Assembly (NCBI GenBank): GCA_009668015.1
Contig: WJYB01000006.1
Span: 225,058-289,057 of the forward strand
Source of the DNA: Enterobacteriaceae bacterium RIT714
GTDB lineage: Bacteria; Pseudomonadota; Gammaproteobacteria; Enterobacterales; Enterobacteriaceae
Length of the DNA stretch: 64,000 bases
Direction: 5' to 3'
Shown here: one piece after another, positions 29,685-39,673 of the stretch
Layout: each line of letters opens with the position of its first letter
How positions within the stretch are numbered: the stretch's first letter is position 1
The notes under the pieces: generated by a model
The model's input: only the letters and a program-made list of their open reading frames with translations
Database searches by the model: none
Told to the model about the DNA's origin: nothing
Made by a program: the position numbers and the translations under genes

Positions 29685-30233
29685 TCAGTTAAGATCTTCC
29701 GGCCACGGGAAGTGTTCCGCCTTTAATTCCGGCGTGTGGTAATAATTCTGTAATGCCTTGATGAAACGCGCCGGACGTTCCGGGATGCCTTTCTCAAGAT
29801 ATTCCATCACCTGGGCGTGGACGCGGCGCTGGAACGTAATGCGGTCCGGCTCGCAATCCCCTTCCAGGTTGTCGCAACTCACGTTGAACGGAAAGCCTGC
29901 AGCCACGCAAAATAACCAGTCGAAAGCCTGTGGCTTCACTTCCACATCTTCAAACTGCCCCTGCGTGGCGGCATCGCGGCCATCCGGACAATACCAGTAT
30001 CCAAAATCGACCAGCTCGCGACGGGCTTTCCCGGCTATGCACCAGTGGGAAATCTCATGCAGTGCGCTGGCGTAAAAACCGTGCGCAAAAACAATTCGGT
30101 TATAGGGCACGTCGGCATCAGCAGGAAGATAGATCGGTTCGTCGTCGCCTTTAATCAGACGGGTATTAAAATCATCAGCAAAACAGCCGTCGAAAATTTC
30201 AACCAGCTGCTCATATTTATGCGTACTGTTCAT
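29685..30233 (-). CDS. epmC: Elongation factor P hydroxylase EpmC
   Basis: This 182-residue protein matches E. coli EpmC (YfcM). It carries HGFYASALHEISHWCIAGKA, the HExxH-like metal-binding segment that defines the family. EpmC hydroxylates the lysine of EF-P after EpmA and EpmB have added beta-lysine, finishing the modification that helps ribosomes through polyproline. Its start overlaps the yfcA stop by one base. The cluster also holds prmB, another translation-apparatus modifier. Confidence 0.93.
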   Translation of the reverse strand: MNSTHKYEQLVEIFDGCFADDFNTRLIKGDDEPIYLPADADVPYNRIVFAHGFYASALHEISHWCIAGKARRELVDFGYWYCPDGRDAATQGQFEDVEVKPQAFDWLFCVAAGFPFNVSCDNLEGDCEPDRITFQRRVHAQVMEYLEKGIPERPARFIKALQNYYHTPELKAEHFPWPEDLN

Positions 30234-31042
30234 TAGTTCATCCCCAACCAGTGGAGGATCTCCTGTCCATGGCTGTCATAAAGAAGTTTGGCACTCATTA
30301 CCGCCGAGACGATCACAATCATCGGACGGATAAGCTTCTGCCCTTTGCTCAATACCAGACGCGAACCGACGCGCGCGCCCAAAAACTGTCCCACCAGCAT
30401 CACAAAACCGGTCGCCCAGATCACTTTGCCGCCAATAATAAACAGCAGCAAACCGCCCAGATTGGAGGTGGCATTCAACACTTTGGCGTGCGCGGTGGAT
30501 TTGGCAAGATTAAAACCAGCCAGCGTCACAAACGCCAGAGCGTAAAACGATCCGGCTCCCGGCCCGAAGAATCCGTCGTAAAAACCGACGCACCCGCCCG
30601 CCACCAATGCAAATGGCAATCCATAAAGACGGCGCTGACGGTCTTCTTCGCCAAGTTTAGGCATCAGTAAAAAGTAGAGGCCAATGCAGATCACCAGGAT
30701 CGGTAAGATCTGCCGCAGGATGTCAGACTGAACATGCTGCACCAGCAGCGCGCCGGAGGTTGAACCGATGAAAGTCATCAAAATGTTGAGCTTCTGATCG
30801 GCGATACTGACGACCTTACGGCGAATAAAATAGATCGATGCAGAGAGCGAACCGCCGCACGCCTGCAGTTTATTTGTCGCCAGCGCCTGAGCCGGAGTCA
30901 TCCCTGCCGCCAGCAGCGCGGGAACCGTCAACAGACCGCCGCCCCCCGCCAGTGCATCAATAAAGCCTGCCAGCATAGCAACGAAAAATAGCACCCCGAG
31001 CAACAGCGGGGACACCATAAACAGATCGACGAAGTTATCCAT
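30233..31042 (-). CDS. yfcA: TSUP-family membrane transporter YfcA
   Basis: This 269-residue protein of the TauE/SafE family has about eight hydrophobic spans. GGGGLLTVPALLAAGMTPAQALATNKLQ near the N terminus is the repeat motif of this family; the second copy is FFGPGAGSFYALAFV. Members export or import sulfite, sulfoacetate or related organic anions. The YfcA substrate is not known. It overlaps both mepA and epmC at its ends, so the cluster is translated as a unit. Confidence 0.92.
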   Translation of the reverse strand: MDNFVDLFMVSPLLLGVLFFVAMLAGFIDALAGGGGLLTVPALLAAGMTPAQALATNKLQACGGSLSASIYFIRRKVVSIADQKLNILMTFIGSTSGALLVQHVQSDILRQILPILVICIGLYFLLMPKLGEEDRQRRLYGLPFALVAGGCVGFYDGFFGPGAGSFYALAFVTLAGFNLAKSTAHAKVLNATSNLGGLLLFIIGGKVIWATGFVMLVGQFLGARVGSRLVLSKGQKLIRPMIVIVSAVMSAKLLYDSHGQEILHWLGMN

Positions 31043-31866
31043 TAAAGTACATGCTCATCCAGTAGCGCCTGGCAGGAAGGCGGCAACGGAGGCGGTGTCT
31101 TCTTCTCAGGCTTAGTTGTTCCAGGTTTTGCCGGTTCAAACCAGCTTTGCAACTCGGCACCACAGCCATCACCCGGCGGGGGTAACGGCTGATCTTCACA
31201 TTCGAGGCTGTTGGCCGGGCAACGCAAACGGACGTGCATATGCGCCCGATGCTGGAACCACGGGCGCACTTTGCGCAACCAGTCGCGATCGGTTCCGGCA
31301 TCCAGACACAGCTGCTGTTTAATCGCCGGATTGACGAAGATACGCGTCACATCGTTATCTTTTGCCGCCAGCTTGATCATGCTGGAAACCTGCTGCGACC
31401 ATAGCGAAGGGACGATATTTTTACCGTCACGAGCGACTAAATCCAGCGCCTGCGGTTTAAGCAGTTGCGCGGAAGTCCAGCGCGTTTTCGGCAGTTGCAG
31501 GAAGATATCGACATCCAGGCCCGACTGATGGCTGGCGTGCCCACCATTAAAGCGACCGCCTGCTGGCATCCCCATATCACCAATCAGCATCGTACCCATG
31601 CCGAGATTGTGTACCTGGTTACCCAGACGCTGGATAAACAGCACCAGATCCGGATGACCAAAGTAACGGCGCTGGTCGGTACGCATCACCTGATAAGTCG
31701 TGGACTGCAACGGCAGTTCCTGCGCGCCGACGATACAGCCATTGGCAAACGCGCCAATCGACTGCGCGCTGCCCGCAATCGGATGGGTAATTTTCTGCCA
31801 CGGGGTGGCTGCCAGAGAGGCCCCACTGGCAAGCAGGGCCAGCAGAGCAATTGCGGTTTTTTTCAT
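31042..31866 (-). CDS. mepA: Penicillin-insensitive murein DD-endopeptidase MepA
   Basis: This 274-residue periplasmic enzyme has a 20-residue signal peptide ([20 protein letters not shown]). The LAS-family zinc ligands are His113 and Asp120 in [11 protein letters not shown] and His211 in HMHVRL. MepA cleaves D-Ala-meso-DAP cross-links in peptidoglycan. The C-terminal tail is rich in Pro and Lys ([20 protein letters not shown]). It lies 2 bp after aroC, in the order known for E. coli. Confidence 0.95.
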   Translation of the reverse strand: MKKTAIALLALLASGASLAATPWQKITHPIAGSAQSIGAFANGCIVGAQELPLQSTTYQVMRTDQRRYFGHPDLVLFIQRLGNQVHNLGMGTMLIGDMGMPAGGRFNGGHASHQSGLDVDIFLQLPKTRWTSAQLLKPQALDLVARDGKNIVPSLWSQQVSSMIKLAAKDNDVTRIFVNPAIKQQLCLDAGTDRDWLRKVRPWFQHRAHMHVRLRCPANSLECEDQPLPPPGDGCGAELQSWFEPAKPGTTKPEKKTPPPLPPSCQALLDEHVL

Positions 31867-31868
31867 GT

Positions 31869-32954
31869 TTACCAGCGTGGAATAGTGGTCGTCACGTCTG
31901 CGTTCTGCGCGCGCTGGCGCAGGAAATGATCCATGAGTACGATTGCCAGCATCGCCTCAGCGATAGGGACTGCACGGATACCTACGCAAGGATCGTGACG
32001 CCCTTTCGTGATCATCTCAACTTCTTCGCCAAAGCGGTTAATGGTCCGCCCGGGAACGGTAATACTGGAGGTCGGTTTCAACGCGATATGAGCAATAATC
32101 TGCTGCCCGCTGCTGATCCCGCCAAGAATGCCGCCAGCGTGATTGCTCTGGAAACCGTCTTTTGTGATTTCATCGCGGTTCTGGCTGCCGCGCAGGGCGA
32201 CCACATCAAAACCATCGCCAATTTCAACGCCTTTCACCGCGTTGATACTCATCATGGCGTGCGCGATGTCCGCATCCAGACGATCAAATACCGGTTCGCC
32301 GAGTCCTGGCGGAACGCCGTCAGCCACAACGGTCACTTTCGCACCAATGGAGTCGCCCTCTTTTTTCAGGCCACGCATCAGTTCATCCAGAGCGTCAATT
32401 TTATAGGCATCAGCGCAGAAGAACGGATTCTGTTCAACCAGATCCCAGTCTTTAATTGCCAGGGGGATATCACCCATTTGCGTCAGGCAGCCGCGGATCA
32501 CGATGCCAAATTTCTGCGCCAGATATTTTTTGGCAATGGCTCCCGCCGCAACGCGCATCGCGGTTTCACGCGCGGAAGAGCGTCCGCCGCCGCGATAGTC
32601 GCGAAAACCAAATTTTTGCTCGTAGGTGTAATCGGCATGTCCCGGACGGAACACATCTTTGATGGCACCATAATCCTGCGAACGCTGATCGGTATTTTCA
32701 ATCAGCAGACCAATGCTGGTGCCGGTGGTGCGGCCTTCAAAGACGCCAGAGAGGATTTTGACCTGGTCCGGCTCGCGACGCTGCGTGGTGTAGCGCGAGG
32801 TGCCAGGGCGGCGGCGATCGAGATCGTGCTGCAAATCGGCCTCGGTCAGTTCGATACCCGGCGGCACGCCGTCAACGATACAACCCAATGCCAGACCGTG
32901 TGATTCGCCGAAAGTCGTTACACGGAATAATTGTCCAATACTGTTTCCTGCCAT
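31869..32954 (-). CDS. aroC: Chorismate synthase AroC
   Basis: This 361-residue enzyme starts [20 protein letters not shown], the invariant chorismate synthase N terminus. [20 protein letters not shown] and [18 protein letters not shown] are further signatures. It removes phosphate from 5-enolpyruvylshikimate 3-phosphate using reduced FMN, giving chorismate for aromatic amino acids, folate, quinones and siderophores. The frame extends 30 codons upstream without conservation. It lies 61 bp after prmB. Confidence 0.97.
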   Translation of the reverse strand: MAGNSIGQLFRVTTFGESHGLALGCIVDGVPPGIELTEADLQHDLDRRRPGTSRYTTQRREPDQVKILSGVFEGRTTGTSIGLLIENTDQRSQDYGAIKDVFRPGHADYTYEQKFGFRDYRGGGRSSARETAMRVAAGAIAKKYLAQKFGIVIRGCLTQMGDIPLAIKDWDLVEQNPFFCADAYKIDALDELMRGLKKEGDSIGAKVTVVADGVPPGLGEPVFDRLDADIAHAMMSINAVKGVEIGDGFDVVALRGSQNRDEITKDGFQSNHAGGILGGISSGQQIIAHIALKPTSSITVPGRTINRFGEEVEMITKGRHDPCVGIRAVPIAEAMLAIVLMDHFLRQRAQNADVTTTIPRW

Positions 32955-33015
32955 CACGGCTCCGTTGTCGTTGTTCTGTGTTTGAGCGTTGTGAAACGGG
33001 CCGAAGCCCGCTGGA

Positions 33016-33948
33016 TTAATCTTTGTAGATGCTGAAGTGTTCACGCGCGGCGATGAGCTGCGCTTTGGTCAGCATGAAGACGCCTTCGCCACCGTTGTCA
33101 AATTCAAGCCAGGTGAACGGCACGTCCGGGTATTGCTCCATCAGATGTACCATGCTGTTTCCGACTTCACAAATCAGAATACCGTCATCGGTCAGATAAT
33201 CCGGCGCGCAGGCCAGAATGCGGCGCGTCAGCTTCAGGCCGTCAGAACCGGATGCCAGACCCAGCTCTGGCTCGTGGCGATATTCATTCGGCAGATCGGA
33301 CATGTCTTCCGCATCCACGTACGGCGGATTGGTGACGATCAGGTCGTATTGCAGTTTTGGCAGGTCGCGGAACAGATCGGAGCGGATCGGCGTCACGTGA
33401 TGAATCAGACCGTGCTCTTCAATATTGTGCTCGGTAACCGCCAGCGCGTCGCTGGAGATATCCACCGCATCCACTTCCGCTTCCGGGAAGGCATACGCGC
33501 AGGCAATCGCGATACAGCCGCTGCCGGTACACATATCCAGAATGTGCTGCGGCTGATGGTCGATCAGACCAGCAAAGTGATTGTTAATCAGCTCACCAAT
33601 CGGTGAACGCGGAACCAATACGCGCTCATCAACGAAAAATTCGTGACCGCAGAACCAGGCCTTGTTGGTGAGATAGGCCACCGGAATACGTTCATTGACG
33701 CGGCGAATCACGCGCTCGACAATGCGGTGCTTTTCGCTGGAGGTCAGACGCGCGGTACGCATGTCTTCAGGAATGTCCAGCGGTAAATAAAGCGATGGCA
33801 GAACCAGTTGAACCGCTTCATCCCAGGGGTTATCCGTGCCGTGGCCATACCAGATGTTGGCGGCGCTGAAGCGGCTAACCGACCAGCGCAACATGTCCTG
33901 AATGGTATGCAGTTCGTTTACTGCTTCATCGACAAATATTTTATCCAT
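33016..33948 (-). CDS. prmB: Ribosomal protein uL3 N5-glutamine methyltransferase PrmB
   Basis: This 310-residue SAM-dependent methyltransferase has the SAM loop [20 protein letters not shown] and the catalytic NPPY in [18 protein letters not shown], which binds the glutamine amide. It methylates a glutamine in ribosomal protein L3. The length equals E. coli PrmB. It is the first gene of the cluster leading to aroC and is divergent from smrB. Confidence 0.95.
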   Translation of the reverse strand: MDKIFVDEAVNELHTIQDMLRWSVSRFSAANIWYGHGTDNPWDEAVQLVLPSLYLPLDIPEDMRTARLTSSEKHRIVERVIRRVNERIPVAYLTNKAWFCGHEFFVDERVLVPRSPIGELINNHFAGLIDHQPQHILDMCTGSGCIAIACAYAFPEAEVDAVDISSDALAVTEHNIEEHGLIHHVTPIRSDLFRDLPKLQYDLIVTNPPYVDAEDMSDLPNEYRHEPELGLASGSDGLKLTRRILACAPDYLTDDGILICEVGNSMVHLMEQYPDVPFTWLEFDNGGEGVFMLTKAQLIAAREHFSIYKD

Positions 33949-34105
33949 TATTCTCTCCAGGGCATGCTTGCGTAATTTTCGGCGGCTAGTTTGCCATGAA
34001 GACGGCGATAAATCAGCACCGGGACGGCGTGGGATGGGTGAAAAAATGCGTTTTGCTTGCGCCTCCCTCAGGTAAACTAAGGGAAATAAGAGATGAGACC
34101 GACTA

Positions 34106-34657
34106 ATGAAAAAGAAAACATCGCTTAGCGAGGAGGAACAGTCGCTGTTTCGCCAGCTTATGAGCGGGACGCGTCAAATCACGCAGGACACTATTGTCCA
34201 TCGTCCGGTACGCAAAAAAGTGACGCAGGTGCCGGTCAAACGGCTGCTTCAGGAACAGGCGGATAACAGTCACTATTTTTCAGACGAATTTCAGCCTCTG
34301 CTCAACACGCAAGGGGCCGTGAAATATGTCCGCGAAGACGTCAGCCACTTTGAGCTGAAAAAGTTACGCCGGGGAGATTATTCGCCAGAACTGTTTCTTG
34401 ATTTGCATGGTTTGACGCAGATGCAGGCTAAACAGGAGCTGGGGGCACTCATTGCCGCGTGTCGTCGCGAGCATGTGTTTTGCACCTGCGTGATGCACGG
34501 TCACGGAAAGCATATTCTCAAACAGCAAACACCGCTGTGGCTGGCTCAGCATCCACACGTGATGGCGTTTCACCAGGCCCCAAAAGAGTATGGTGGAGAT
34601 GCCGCGCTGCTGGTGTTGATTGAGGTAGAAGAGTGGCAACCGCCGGAGCTGCCCTGA
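34106..34657 (+). CDS. smrB: Smr-domain ribosome-rescue endonuclease SmrB
   Basis: This 183-residue protein has a basic N-terminal extension ([20 protein letters not shown]) and a C-terminal Smr domain with [20 protein letters not shown] and [20 protein letters not shown]. SmrB recognises collided ribosomes and cuts the mRNA between them; DLHG and GHGK are its catalytic loops. The length equals E. coli SmrB. It is divergent from prmB across 157 bp and convergent with sixA. Confidence 0.94.
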   Translation: MKKKTSLSEEEQSLFRQLMSGTRQITQDTIVHRPVRKKVTQVPVKRLLQEQADNSHYFSDEFQPLLNTQGAVKYVREDVSHFELKKLRRGDYSPELFLDLHGLTQMQAKQELGALIAACRREHVFCTCVMHGHGKHILKQQTPLWLAQHPHVMAFHQAPKEYGGDAALLVLIEVEEWQPPELP

Positions 34658-34702
34658 CTGACTGGCGGGTGGCACGTGCTACCCGCCAACTCGTGCGTCA
34701 CG

Positions 34703-35188
34703 TCAGATAGCTTTAGCCATCTTCAAATTGCACGGACTCATTTGCCAGTTAAAGGTCCCTTTGCCGGTTTCGTCAAGCGTGACGTTGGCAATGGCAGAGG
34801 TGGTGAACATCGGTGGCGTTTCGCCAGGACAGAGTTCAGAGACCAGATAGCCGACCAGCGGCAGATGGGAAATCACCAGCGCGGACGCGACGCCTTCGTT
34901 GCACAGCGCCTGAAGATAGGCGCTGACGAGGCCAACATCGCCGCAAGGAGTGAGTTCCGGAAGAACATCCACGCTTTTTGGCAGGTTCATACACTCCCCC
35001 ACCACATCCAGCGTCTGTTCTGCTCGCAGGAACGGGCTCACCAGAATACGTTCAATGTCCACTTTTTGACCCTTGAGCCACGTTGCCATTTGACGGGATT
35101 CGTCACAGCCACAGGTTGTCAAAGGACGAACAGAGTCACTGGCGGCATCGAGTGCCGCGTCGCCGTGACGCATGATAAAAACTTGCAT
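34703..35188 (-). CDS. sixA: Phosphohistidine phosphatase SixA
   Basis: This 161-residue histidine phosphatase begins MQVFIMRHGDAALDAASDSV, with the nucleophilic His8 in the RHG motif. The second-half histidine lies in ALVISHLPLVGYLVSEL. SixA dephosphorylates ArcB and, as shown in E. coli, NPr of the nitrogen PTS. The length equals E. coli SixA. It lies between smrB and fadJ, with a 96-bp inverted-repeat segment upstream. Confidence 0.95.
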   Translation of the reverse strand: MQVFIMRHGDAALDAASDSVRPLTTCGCDESRQMATWLKGQKVDIERILVSPFLRAEQTLDVVGECMNLPKSVDVLPELTPCGDVGLVSAYLQALCNEGVASALVISHLPLVGYLVSELCPGETPPMFTTSAIANVTLDETGKGTFNWQMSPCNLKMAKAI

Positions 35189-35284
35189 ATTGCACCGCTT
35201 TTGTTAACCAGAATCACCGGCGTTGACTACCCGCTACAACATCAAAAGGCAGAAAACCCGGTGGCCGGGCATTGTGCCTGATCC

Positions 35285-35380
35285 ATTCCGTGAATGAAAC
35301 GCTGTTTTTTACCTTAATGGCGTAAGTATAGTCAATATCTGTTTACAAAATCGCCAAAACAGGTTCATTCACTCCGGAAT
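35285..35380. repeat. 96-bp segment bounded by imperfect inverted repeats, between sixA and fadJ
   Basis: The left arm (35285-35308) starts ATTCCG, then TGAATGAAACGCTGTTTT. The right arm (35356-35380) reads AAAACAGGTTCATTCACTCCGGAAT-like and is its near-complement over about 24 positions, with a small gap. The segment lies 17 bp after the fadJ stop. It may be a large hairpin at the end of fadIJ mRNA or a small mobile-element remnant. Confidence 0.6.
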
Positions 35381-35396
35381 ATACTCTTCTTTGACC

Positions 35397-37544
35397 TTAG
35401 TTTACGAGGTCAGTTTCCTGTGTGGACCAAAAACGCAGGTTATTTTCTGCCATCCGTAATAAAGGTTCGCACGGTGTGAATCGCGGACCATAAAGCGATG
35501 CCAGACGCTGCAAAATTGCCACAACTTCAGCCGCACCCAGGCTATCCATATAACGGTACGGGCCACCCAGGAAAGGTGGAAAACCAATACCAAATACGGC
35601 GCCAATATCGCCGTCGCGCGCACTTTTAACGACCTGCTCATCAAAACAACGAGCCGCTTCGTTGAGCATCATCATGACGCAGCGCTCAGCGCACTGCTGC
35701 GCTGACAGTTTTCCCTGGCCGCTGGCCTGAATAAGCCCATATACTGAAGGGTCAACCTGTTTCTTGCTTTTACGCCCTTTTACTGCGTAATGATAGAAAC
35801 CGCGTCCATTTTTTCTGCCTTTGCGATCGTCATTCAAGATCGCAGAAACAATGTTTGCAGGCGCACTAAAACGTTCTCCATATGCGGCTTCAAGCACAGG
35901 TATAATTTTAGTGCCTGTATCAATTCCAACCTCATCCAAAAGTTGGATTGGTCCAACCGGAAAACCAAACTTGACCAGCGCATCATCAATGTGCTCGATT
36001 TTTTCGCCTTCCGTCAGCAGCCGCATCGCCTCATTGATATACGGGGCCAGGATTCGGTTAACGTAAAATCCGGCTTTATCCGCCACCACAATTGGCGTTT
36101 TACCCTGCATCTTAGCGAGTTTAACGATCGTCGCGATCGTTTGCGGGCTGGTTGTCGCATGGGGGATCACTTCCACCAGCGGCATTTTTTCCACCGGGCT
36201 GAAAAAGTGCAAACCGATAACCTGCTCCGGACGCGCGGCTCGAGCGGCGATATCGCCAATTGGCAGCGACGAGGTATTGGAAGCAAAAATGGTGTGCGCT
36301 GCACAATTTTGCTCGACTTCCGCCACCATCTGCTGTTTCAGCCCCAGATCTTCATAGACTGCTTCGATCACCACATCGCGGTGCTGAAAACCGCTGTAAT
36401 CTGTAGTGCCTGAAATCAACGCCAGCTCTCTGTCCCGCTCACCGGCTTTGATATGGCGGCGTTTGACCTTTTTATCGAGAAGCTGCCAGCTGTATTGCAG
36501 CGCATGGTTAATCCCTTTGGGATTGATGTCCTTTATACGGACAGGCAGTTTGCCTTTACTCGCGGTCACAAACGCAATGCCGCCGCCCATCAGTCCGCCG
36601 CCCAGCACGCCAACGGCTTGCAGAGGCGCGGGCGCGGTATCGCTTCCGGGATCTTTTTTCACTTCGGTACTGGCAAAAAAGACGCTGCGTAGAGCCTGTG
36701 ACTGCGGCGTCATTGCCAGTTCGCCAAATGCGTTGGCCTCAGCTGCATAGCCGCTGCTGCTGCCCTGCGCCAGACCCGTCTCAATGACCTCAAGAATCCG
36801 TTTTGTCGCCGGATAATGACCTTTGGTTTTTTGCTCGGTTTTCTTACCGACCATTTTAAACAACAGCGTGCGCCCGAGCGGCCCGGCGAGGATACGCTCG
36901 CGTACCGGTAGATCGCGGCTGCTCTTCCTGCCCTTCAGGGCCAGCTCAACGGCCGCTTCCAGAAGAATGGCCTGCGGAACAACTTCATCTACCAGTCCGG
37001 CCTTCAACGCCTGACGCGGGCGCAGTTGCTTACCCGTGAGAATCATCTCCAGCGCGGTACTGACTCCCACCAGGCGCGGCAGGCGCTGAGTCCCGCCCGA
37101 CCCCGGTAATAGCCCAAGTTGCACTTCCGGCAAGCCGAGAACCGTCTTAGCGTCATCCGTACAAATACGGCTGTGGCACGCGAGAGCCAGTTCAAGCCCC
37201 CCACCCAGGCAGGCGCCGTGGATTGCGGCAATAACCGGGACTGGCAGGCCGTGGATCTCGGCCATAATTTGTTGCCCCTGGCGAGCCAGCGCTTCAGCCT
37301 CTTGCGCACTGCCGGCCCGGGCAATCATATTGATATCCGCACCGGCGATAAAATTATCAGGCTTGGCAGAGATAAAAATCAGGCCACGAATATCTTTGTT
37401 TTCGCGAATTTGCTTCAGAATGGCGCGCACCTGAACGCCAAATTCGGCCTTCAGGGTATTCATTTTTTCGCCCGGTACATCGATCGTAACCACCGCGATA
37501 TTGTCCAGACGCACCGTCAGGGTAAAAGCAGACGTTGTCTCCAT
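35397..37544 (-). CDS. fadJ: Fatty acid oxidation complex subunit alpha FadJ
   Basis: This 715-residue multifunctional enzyme has an N-terminal enoyl-CoA hydratase part ([60 protein letters not shown]) and a C-terminal 3-hydroxyacyl-CoA dehydrogenase ([33 protein letters not shown]). With FadI it forms the alternative beta-oxidation complex used under anaerobic conditions. Its ATG overlaps the fadI stop as TGATG. The frame's GTG one codon earlier is less likely. Confidence 0.96.
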   Translation of the reverse strand: METTSAFTLTVRLDNIAVVTIDVPGEKMNTLKAEFGVQVRAILKQIRENKDIRGLIFISAKPDNFIAGADINMIARAGSAQEAEALARQGQQIMAEIHGLPVPVIAAIHGACLGGGLELALACHSRICTDDAKTVLGLPEVQLGLLPGSGGTQRLPRLVGVSTALEMILTGKQLRPRQALKAGLVDEVVPQAILLEAAVELALKGRKSSRDLPVRERILAGPLGRTLLFKMVGKKTEQKTKGHYPATKRILEVIETGLAQGSSSGYAAEANAFGELAMTPQSQALRSVFFASTEVKKDPGSDTAPAPLQAVGVLGGGLMGGGIAFVTASKGKLPVRIKDINPKGINHALQYSWQLLDKKVKRRHIKAGERDRELALISGTTDYSGFQHRDVVIEAVYEDLGLKQQMVAEVEQNCAAHTIFASNTSSLPIGDIAARAARPEQVIGLHFFSPVEKMPLVEVIPHATTSPQTIATIVKLAKMQGKTPIVVADKAGFYVNRILAPYINEAMRLLTEGEKIEHIDDALVKFGFPVGPIQLLDEVGIDTGTKIIPVLEAAYGERFSAPANIVSAILNDDRKGRKNGRGFYHYAVKGRKSKKQVDPSVYGLIQASGQGKLSAQQCAERCVMMMLNEAARCFDEQVVKSARDGDIGAVFGIGFPPFLGGPYRYMDSLGAAEVVAILQRLASLYGPRFTPCEPLLRMAENNLRFWSTQETDLVN

Positions 37545-38854
37545 CACTCAGCCTCCAGAACCATCGCCGCGCCCAAACCACCTGCGGCACAGGCGGTGAC
37601 CAGACCAAATCCTCCGCCGCGACGGCGAAGTTCATGCAGCGTTTGCGTAATCATGCGTGCGCCGGTGGCGGCAAACGGGTGACCGTAGGCAATAGAACCG
37701 CCCAGCACGTTAAATTTGCTCTCATCCACTTCCCCCGTCGCATGCGCGCGCCCCAATACATCGCGGGCAAAACGTTCGCTGGCCAGCAACTGCAGATTAG
37801 CCAGCGTCTGCGCGGCGAAGGCCTCATGCATATCGATCAGGGTCAAATCAGAAAGGGTTAATCCTGCCCGCTCAAGCGCCAGTGGCGTGGACCAGGCCGG
37901 CCCCAGCAGCATATCCTGCCAGACATCAATGGCGGTAAAGGCGTAGCTGCGTAAATAGCCCAGCGGAACCAGGCCGAGTTCTTTCGCCCGCGATTCAGTC
38001 ATCAGGATCACTGCTGCCGCCCCGTCGGTCAGCGGCGTGCTGTTTGCCGCCGTGACGGTGCCGTGCTGGCGATCAAACGCCGGGCGTAATTTGGCATAAT
38101 CCGCGAGCGTCGAGCTTCCGCGAATGTTGTTATCTTCGCAGAGAGGTTCACGAAACGGCGGGATATAGGCCGTCATGACTTCCTGTGCGAGTTTTCCCTC
38201 TGACCACGCCAGCGCCGCGCGCTGATGCGAACGATGCGCCAGGGCATCTTGCTGTTCGCGCGTAATGCCGTAGGTTTTCGCCATCTGCTCGGCGGTATCC
38301 CCCATACGCAGGCCCGTGGAATATTCGGCGACCGCTGGCGGTACAGGCGCGAGATCGCGCAGACGCAGGCGGGAAAAGAGCTTGAGGCGTTGCCCCATGG
38401 TGCGGGCTTTATTGACGTCAACCAGCACGCGTGCCAGCTTTTTACTGACGCCGATCGGCAAAACAGAGGACGAGTCGGCCCCTCCGGCTATACCTGCGCG
38501 GATAGTTCCGGTCATCAAGCTTTCTGCCACGTTCGCGACGGCCTGGAAACTGGTTGCACAGGCCCGGCTAACGCTGTAGGCATCGGTATGAACGCTCATG
38601 CCCGTACCGAGCACAATTTCGCGTGCGATATTTGGCGCTTCAGGCATCTGAACAACCTGGCCGAAAACCAGCTGTTCGATAACATCGGGAGGTATCTCGC
38701 TGCGAGCCAGCATCTCCCCGACGACCATTTTCCCCAGATCGACAGCCGGTATTCCATGATATGCCGTCGCCTGACGTGCAAACGGAGTACGCAATCCACT
38801 GACAATGGCAATGCGGTCGCCCTGGCGGGTGACAAGCGGTAATGCCTGACTCAT
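37544..38854 (-). CDS. fadI: 3-ketoacyl-CoA thiolase FadI
   Basis: This 436-residue thiolase starts [20 protein letters not shown]. The acylated cysteine lies in [20 protein letters not shown] (near residue 99), and the C-terminal catalytic block is [18 protein letters not shown]. It cleaves 3-ketoacyl-CoA with CoA at the end of each beta-oxidation cycle. AGGGGAG precedes the ATG at 38854. A FadR-like site lies 30 bp before the start. It is the first gene of fadIJ. Confidence 0.96.
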   Translation of the reverse strand: MSQALPLVTRQGDRIAIVSGLRTPFARQATAYHGIPAVDLGKMVVGEMLARSEIPPDVIEQLVFGQVVQMPEAPNIAREIVLGTGMSVHTDAYSVSRACATSFQAVANVAESLMTGTIRAGIAGGADSSSVLPIGVSKKLARVLVDVNKARTMGQRLKLFSRLRLRDLAPVPPAVAEYSTGLRMGDTAEQMAKTYGITREQQDALAHRSHQRAALAWSEGKLAQEVMTAYIPPFREPLCEDNNIRGSSTLADYAKLRPAFDRQHGTVTAANSTPLTDGAAAVILMTESRAKELGLVPLGYLRSYAFTAIDVWQDMLLGPAWSTPLALERAGLTLSDLTLIDMHEAFAAQTLANLQLLASERFARDVLGRAHATGEVDESKFNVLGGSIAYGHPFAATGARMITQTLHELRRRGGGFGLVTACAAGGLGAAMVLEAE

Positions 38855-38883
38855 AACACTCCCCTGTAAATGACATAAGCGCA

Positions 38884-38900
38884 AAGTGGTCTGACCTGAT
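38884..38900. promoter_or_regulatory. FadR operator of fadIJ
   Basis: AAGTGGTCTGACCTGAT fits the FadR consensus AACTGGTCNGACCAGTT in its TGGTCTGACC core. Its place just upstream of fadI supports repression of fadIJ when long-chain acyl-CoA is scarce. Confidence 0.8.
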
Positions 38901-38982
38901 AACAGTCTTAACCATTTTTTTACATTCAGCCAATCAGGGAAACGAAAAATTGCGAGCTAAAACACAGAGAAGAAAAAGAAAA

Positions 38983-39004
38983 CGCCCCTGAAGAGACAGA
39001 GGCG
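38983..39004 (-). terminator. Rho-independent terminator of yfcZ
   Basis: On the minus strand a GC-rich stem (CGCCTCTG/CAGGGGCG, one mismatch) ends in TTTTCTTTTTCTTC, 12 bp after the yfcZ stop. Confidence 0.75.
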
Positions 39005-39016
39005 CTTAAGAAGGGA

Positions 39017-39301
39017 TTAACGCAAGCCGAGCTGGAAAATCAGTGTTTCTGCTTCGCAGGCAAAAACGAAGTCAATATCAAGCTGTACGCCGCCGTTCAC
39101 TTCGGTGAAGGTGGATTTGATTTCACAAGGATCGGATTCAACATCACGCGCGCGTTGAGTCAGCGCGGCTAAGGTTTCTTCAGCTTCACTACGTTTGCTG
39201 AATACACGGCTGTAAGACGCGGTGCAATCGGTGTTATCCATGATGGTACCGACATCCATACAGCAGCAAACCGGGGTTTCATCAGCACTGCATTTACTCA
39301 T
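39017..39301 (-). CDS. yfcZ: Conserved small protein YfcZ
   Basis: This 94-residue soluble protein of the YfcZ/YiiS family begins MSKCSADETPVCCCMDVGTI. It has four cysteines within the first 14 residues (positions 4, 12, 13, 14), and two more later (DCTAS, SDPCEIKS). The cysteine cluster hints at metal or redox chemistry, but no function is established. The length equals E. coli YfcZ. It sits between fadL and fadI, as in E. coli, with its own terminator. Confidence 0.9.
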   Translation of the reverse strand: MSKCSADETPVCCCMDVGTIMDNTDCTASYSRVFSKRSEAEETLAALTQRARDVESDPCEIKSTFTEVNGGVQLDIDFVFACEAETLIFQLGLR

Positions 39302-39547
39302 AGCTCAAGTTCCTCTGGATTCGCGCACAGCGCGAGATAAACACGTTGCTGATATTTTACGCCCGTAGCAGGGGTCTCTCCAGTCGTTAATGGCGCAAAA
39401 GCCGATAAGTGACCGTTATCACACCAAAAAATGATCTAACGCAAAAATCACCCTTTTTGCTGAGTGTGGGTGGTGACATTTTTGCCACACGGATCTCGTT
39501 TCAAAAAACATCTTGGAAAAATCTTAGAAACAAACTTGCAACATCCC

Positions 39548-39564
39548 ATCTGGTCAGACCTATA
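39548..39564. promoter_or_regulatory. FadR operator of fadL, site 1
   Basis: ATCTGGTCAGACCTATA matches the FadR consensus in TGGTCNGACC. It corresponds to the first of two FadR sites known at E. coli fadL. Confidence 0.8.
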
Positions 39565-39571
39565 CTCTCGC

Positions 39572-39588
39572 CACTGGTCTGATTTCTA
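39572..39588. promoter_or_regulatory. FadR operator of fadL, site 2
   Basis: CACTGGTCTGATTTCTA keeps the TGGTCTGA half and is weaker than site 1. The spacing of 24 bp between the two sites equals the E. coli arrangement as I recall it. Confidence 0.75.
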
Positions 39589-39673
39589 AGTGTTACCACA
39601 GACCCTACACTTCGCGCTCCTGTTACTCTATGTAACATATATTGCATAAAAATAACTCAATGAGGTTATGGTC

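Larger units (their letters stand above)
39302..39673. other. Regulatory region between yfcZ and fadL
   Basis: This 372-bp stretch has no gene. It carries the two FadR sites of fadL at 39548-39588 and the leader of fadL, with GAGG before the ATG. The part at 39302-39540 holds A+T-rich DNA and probably the yfcZ promoter on the minus strand; I found no firm binding site there. Confidence 0.6.

Noticed and set aside
31851..32903. Plus-strand open frame of 350 codons opposite aroC
   Set aside because: It is antisense to aroC throughout, has no ribosome-binding site, and its product has no recognisable family features.
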